Notes under the pieces: model-generated
The model's input: only the letters and a program-made list of their open reading frames with translations
What the model was told of the DNA's origin: nothing
Database searches by the model: none
Program-made: the position numbers and the translations under genes
Part shown: positions 61,980-64,000 of the stretch, piece by piece
How positions within the stretch are numbered: position 1 is the first letter of the stretch
Layout: each line of letters begins with the position of its first letter
NCBI GenBank assembly: GCA_902835305.1
Contig: CADFMD010000010.1
Span: 6,483-70,482, forward strand
Length of the DNA: 64,000 nt
Source of the DNA: Coriobacteriaceae bacterium
GTDB taxonomy: Bacteria > Actinomycetota > Coriobacteriia > Coriobacteriales > Coriobacteriaceae
Reading direction: 5' to 3'

Positions 61980-62004
61980 TATACTTTCAAGGATTGAAAG
62001 TATA
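61980..62004 (+). promoter_or_regulatory. -10 element embedded in an 11-bp palindrome before the glycosyltransferase
   Basis: TATACTTTCAA and TTGAAAGTATA form a perfect inverted repeat with a GGA loop. The left arm contains TATACT, placed for a start near 61992 with a weak TTAGGA -35. The right arm ends at the AAGGAG of the next gene. It could be an operator or a 5' hairpin affecting translation. Confidence 0.5.
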
Positions 62005-62015
62005 AGGAGCATTGA

Positions 62016-62984
62016 GTGAATTCTGAATCCATCGCCGTCATCATCCCTTGCTACAACGAAGCCCTCACGATCGGCAAAGTCATCGACGACTTTCACCGCG
62101 AGCTTCCGCAAGCGACGGTCTATGTCTATGACAACAACTCGTCGGACGATACTTCACGCATCGCCACCGAGCACGGCGCCACGGTCCGCTTTGAGCCCCG
62201 TCAGGGAAAGGGCAACGTGTGCCGCCAGATGTTTCGCGATATCGACGCCGATTGCTACCTGATGGTCGACGGCGACGACACCTATCCCGCCGAGGCTGCC
62301 AAAGCCCTCTGCGAGCCCATCCTTAACGGCACGGCCGACATGACCGTAGGCGACCGCCTTTCCAACGGCACCTACGCCGAGGAGAACAAGCGTGCCTTCC
62401 ACGGCTTTGGCAACAATCTGGTCCGCGCCATGATCAAGTGGATCTATGGCTACAGCTTCGATGACGTCATGACCGGCTACCGCGCCATGAGCCGCCCGTT
62501 CGTCAAAACCTTCCCCGTGCTTTCCGAGGGCTTCCAGATCGAAACCGAGCTCTCGATCCACGCCGTCGACCACCGCTGGCGCATCAAAGATGTGCCCATC
62601 GAGTACCGCGACCGTCCGGAAGGCTCCGAGTCCAAGCTCAATACCGTGAGCGACGGCATTAAAGTCGTCGCGATGATCGGCACGCTGTTCAAGGACTACC
62701 GCCCGCTGAAGTTCTTCAGCCTCGTAGCGCTTCTGTTTGCGGTGATCGGCCTCGCCCTGGGCATGCCCATCGTTGTCGAGTATTTCCACACCGGCCTCGT
62801 TCCGCGCTTCCCCACCGCCATGCTCGCCGCGTCGTTTATGTTCCTGTGCGGTCTGAGCCTTGCAACCGGATTCGTCCTCGATTCCGTGGCAAAGGTCGAA
62901 AAAAAGCAGTGGGAGGTCAACGTGTACAGCAAATACGCCTACGACGACCAGCTCGGCAGGTCCGCCACCACGCCAAGCGAGTGA
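62016..62984 (+). CDS. Membrane-anchored GT2 family glycosyltransferase
   Basis: 322 residues. The GT-A fold shows AVIIPCYNEALTIGKVIDD, VYDNNSSDDTSRIA and the metal-binding DGDDTYPAEA. Two C-terminal hydrophobic segments (about 225-250 and 265-290) anchor it. The arrangement resembles polyprenyl-phosphate sugar transferases of the DPM/GtrB type. The GTG start has AAGGAG six bases upstream. It is divergent from the ABC exporter genes. Confidence 0.9.
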   Translation: MNSESIAVIIPCYNEALTIGKVIDDFHRELPQATVYVYDNNSSDDTSRIATEHGATVRFEPRQGKGNVCRQMFRDIDADCYLMVDGDDTYPAEAAKALCEPILNGTADMTVGDRLSNGTYAEENKRAFHGFGNNLVRAMIKWIYGYSFDDVMTGYRAMSRPFVKTFPVLSEGFQIETELSIHAVDHRWRIKDVPIEYRDRPEGSESKLNTVSDGIKVVAMIGTLFKDYRPLKFFSLVALLFAVIGLALGMPIVVEYFHTGLVPRFPTAMLAASFMFLCGLSLATGFVLDSVAKVEKKQWEVNVYSKYAYDDQLGRSATTPSE

Positions 62985-63037
62985 AAGATCTTCCGCAAAA
63001 TACTATTGGCACCACTGCGCAGATAGCCATCAACAAG

Positions 63038-63067
63038 AAAAGCCGCCGTTAAAGAACGGCGGCTTTT
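63038..63067 (+). terminator. Bidirectional terminator between glycosyltransferase and rmlD
   Basis: AAAAGCCGCCGTT and AACGGCGGCTTTT form a perfect stem with an AAAG loop, with a T-run on both strands. It serves the convergent genes on either side. Confidence 0.88.
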
Positions 63068-63089
63068 ACTCTCGAAAAGTTGATAGCGG

Positions 63090-64000
63090 CTAGAGCGTCT
63101 TGAGGTACTCCCCAAGCTCTTCCTCCCAGTCGGGCATGTGGAACCCGACCGACTCGAGCCTGGAAAGGTCGAGCGCGGAGTGGACCGGGCGCGGGGCGAC
63201 GGGGCCGGAGGAATTCGCGTAGTAGTCGGCGGTGCTGACCGGCACGACCCTGTCGCCGTTGCCGTTGGCGGCCTCGAAGACGGCGCGGGCGATGTCCGCC
63301 CAGGACCTCACGGCGCCGGAGCCGGTGCAGTCGTAGGTGCCGTAGGGGGCGTGCGAGCCCAGCACGTGGAAGATGGCCCGCGCCATGTCGCGCGTGAAGG
63401 TCAGGCGGCCCAGCTGGTCGTCAACGACCGTGACCTGCTCGAGCCCGTCCTCGGGGTCGGCGACGCGGTCGGACAGGCCCTTCATCGTCTTGACGAAGTT
63501 GTGCCCCTCGCCGATGACCCAGGAGCTGCGCATGATGTAGTGGCGCGGGCAGCCGGCCACGGCGATGTCGCCGGCGGCCTTGGTCTGGCCGTAGACGGAC
63601 AGGGGGCTGAGGGGCTCGTCCTCGGTATGGACCTCGGCCGTGCCGTCGAAGACGTAGTCGGAGGACACGTGGACCAGGGTGATCCCGTGCCCGGCGCAGG
63701 TGCGGGCGAGCAGGGCCGGGCCGGTCGCGTTGGCCTTCCAGGCGGTCACGCGGCCCTCGGGGGCCTCCGCTTTATCGACCGCCGTGTAGGCACCGCAGTT
63801 GATCACGGTGCCGTAGAGCGACCAGTCGTACTGCGCGTAGGCGTCCGGGTCGGACATGTCGAAGGTGTCGATGTCGCAGAAGTCGAAGTCCTTGGCGACG
63901 CCGCGCTCCTCGGCGAGCGCGCGCACCGCATGGCCCAGCTGGCCGTTGCAGCCGGTGACGAGCGTCCTCTTGGGCGCCATTGGGACGACGTCCCTGAGCA
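63090..64000 (-). CDS. rfbD: dTDP-4-dehydrorhamnose reductase domain (RmlD), 5' end outside the window
   Basis: NADPH-dependent last step of dTDP-L-rhamnose synthesis. LVTGCNGQLGHAVRALAEERG binds the cofactor, SSDYVFDG and YGQTKAAGD carry the catalytic Thr/Tyr/Lys-type residues. An ATG at 63980 could start it, but the same frame stays open to the window edge and reads LRDVVP before that Met, as in RmlC-RmlD fusion proteins, so the gene is probably longer and bifunctional. The stop is near the bidirectional terminator. Codon use is strongly GC-ending. Confidence 0.88.
   Translation of the reverse strand, partial: LRDVVPMAPKRTLVTGCNGQLGHAVRALAEERGVAKDFDFCDIDTFDMSDPDAYAQYDWSLYGTVINCGAYTAVDKAEAPEGRVTAWKANATGPALLARTCAGHGITLVHVSSDYVFDGTAEVHTEDEPLSPLSVYGQTKAAGDIAVAGCPRHYIMRSSWVIGEGHNFVKTMKGLSDRVADPEDGLEQVTVVDDQLGRLTFTRDMARAIFHVLGSHAPYGTYDCTGSGAVRSWADIARAVFEAANGNGDRVVPVSTADYYANSSGPVAPRPVHSALDLSRLESVGFHMPDWEEELGEYLKTL

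Noticed and set aside
1..64000. CRISPR arrays, insertion sequences, prophage genes, rRNA genes
   Set aside because: No regularly spaced repeats, transposase, phage structural gene or rRNA sequence was recognised. XerC is a housekeeping recombinase here rather than an integrase.

Overview
The window is a densely packed, GC-rich bacterial chromosome segment. Gene order, frequent TTG and GTG starts, and proteins such as an AroE-AroK fusion, a CtpE-like P-type ATPase and bacterial-type ProS, GlyQ and GlyS point to a gut Actinobacterium of class Coriobacteriia, most likely Collinsella or a close relative. The species is an inference from gene content; no 16S or marker comparison was possible.

Layout. 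Positions 1-60 are the tail of an unidentified plus-strand gene. From about 230 to 27,000 nearly everything is on the minus strand: rpsB-tsf; then pyrH-frr-uppS-cdsA-dxr-rseP-ispG-proS (nucleotides, ribosome recycling, isoprenoid and lipid precursors, membrane proteolysis); rplS, rnhB, yraN, comM, dprA, trmFO, xerC (L19, genome maintenance, competence-type DNA processing); ppdK with its regulator, next to glyQ-glyS; and rpsP-khpA-rimM-trmD-lepB (ribosome and tRNA maturation, protein export). dinB is a single plus-strand gene at about 27.1-28.4 kb. From 28.4 to 48.3 kb the minus strand carries a cell-shape operon (mreB-mreC-mreD-mrdA-rodA), a DUF697-like membrane protein, a two-gene radical-SAM module, rplU-rpmA-obgE-nadD-yqeK-rsfS, and a TPR membrane protein, a cyclophilin, a zinc-ribbon membrane protein, a P-type ATPase and tRNA-Arg(CCG).

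From 48.5 to 57.0 kb the plus strand carries an almost self-contained aromatic amino-acid operon: aroF, tyrA, aroB, aroA, aroC, pheA (mutase-dehydratase), an aroE-aroK fusion and aroQ. It encodes all steps to chorismate and the committed steps to phenylalanine and tyrosine. A strong hairpin plus U-tract lies between the predicted promoter and aroF and could be a transcription attenuator.

The accessory region starts just after aroQ. A lower-GC two-gene cassette (a DUF4869 protein and a P-loop ATPase with a possible Toprim-like C-terminal half) is followed by a short remnant resembling the 3' end of a divergent aroQ. This is what an insertion next to the aroQ 3' end would leave, and it is the best candidate here for an undescribed system. 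The end of the window is a surface-polysaccharide locus: UDP-galactopyranose mutase, tRNA-Arg(UCU), an ABC exporter pair of the Wzt/Wzm type, a membrane-anchored GT2 glycosyltransferase and a dTDP-rhamnose reductase module that runs off the right edge.
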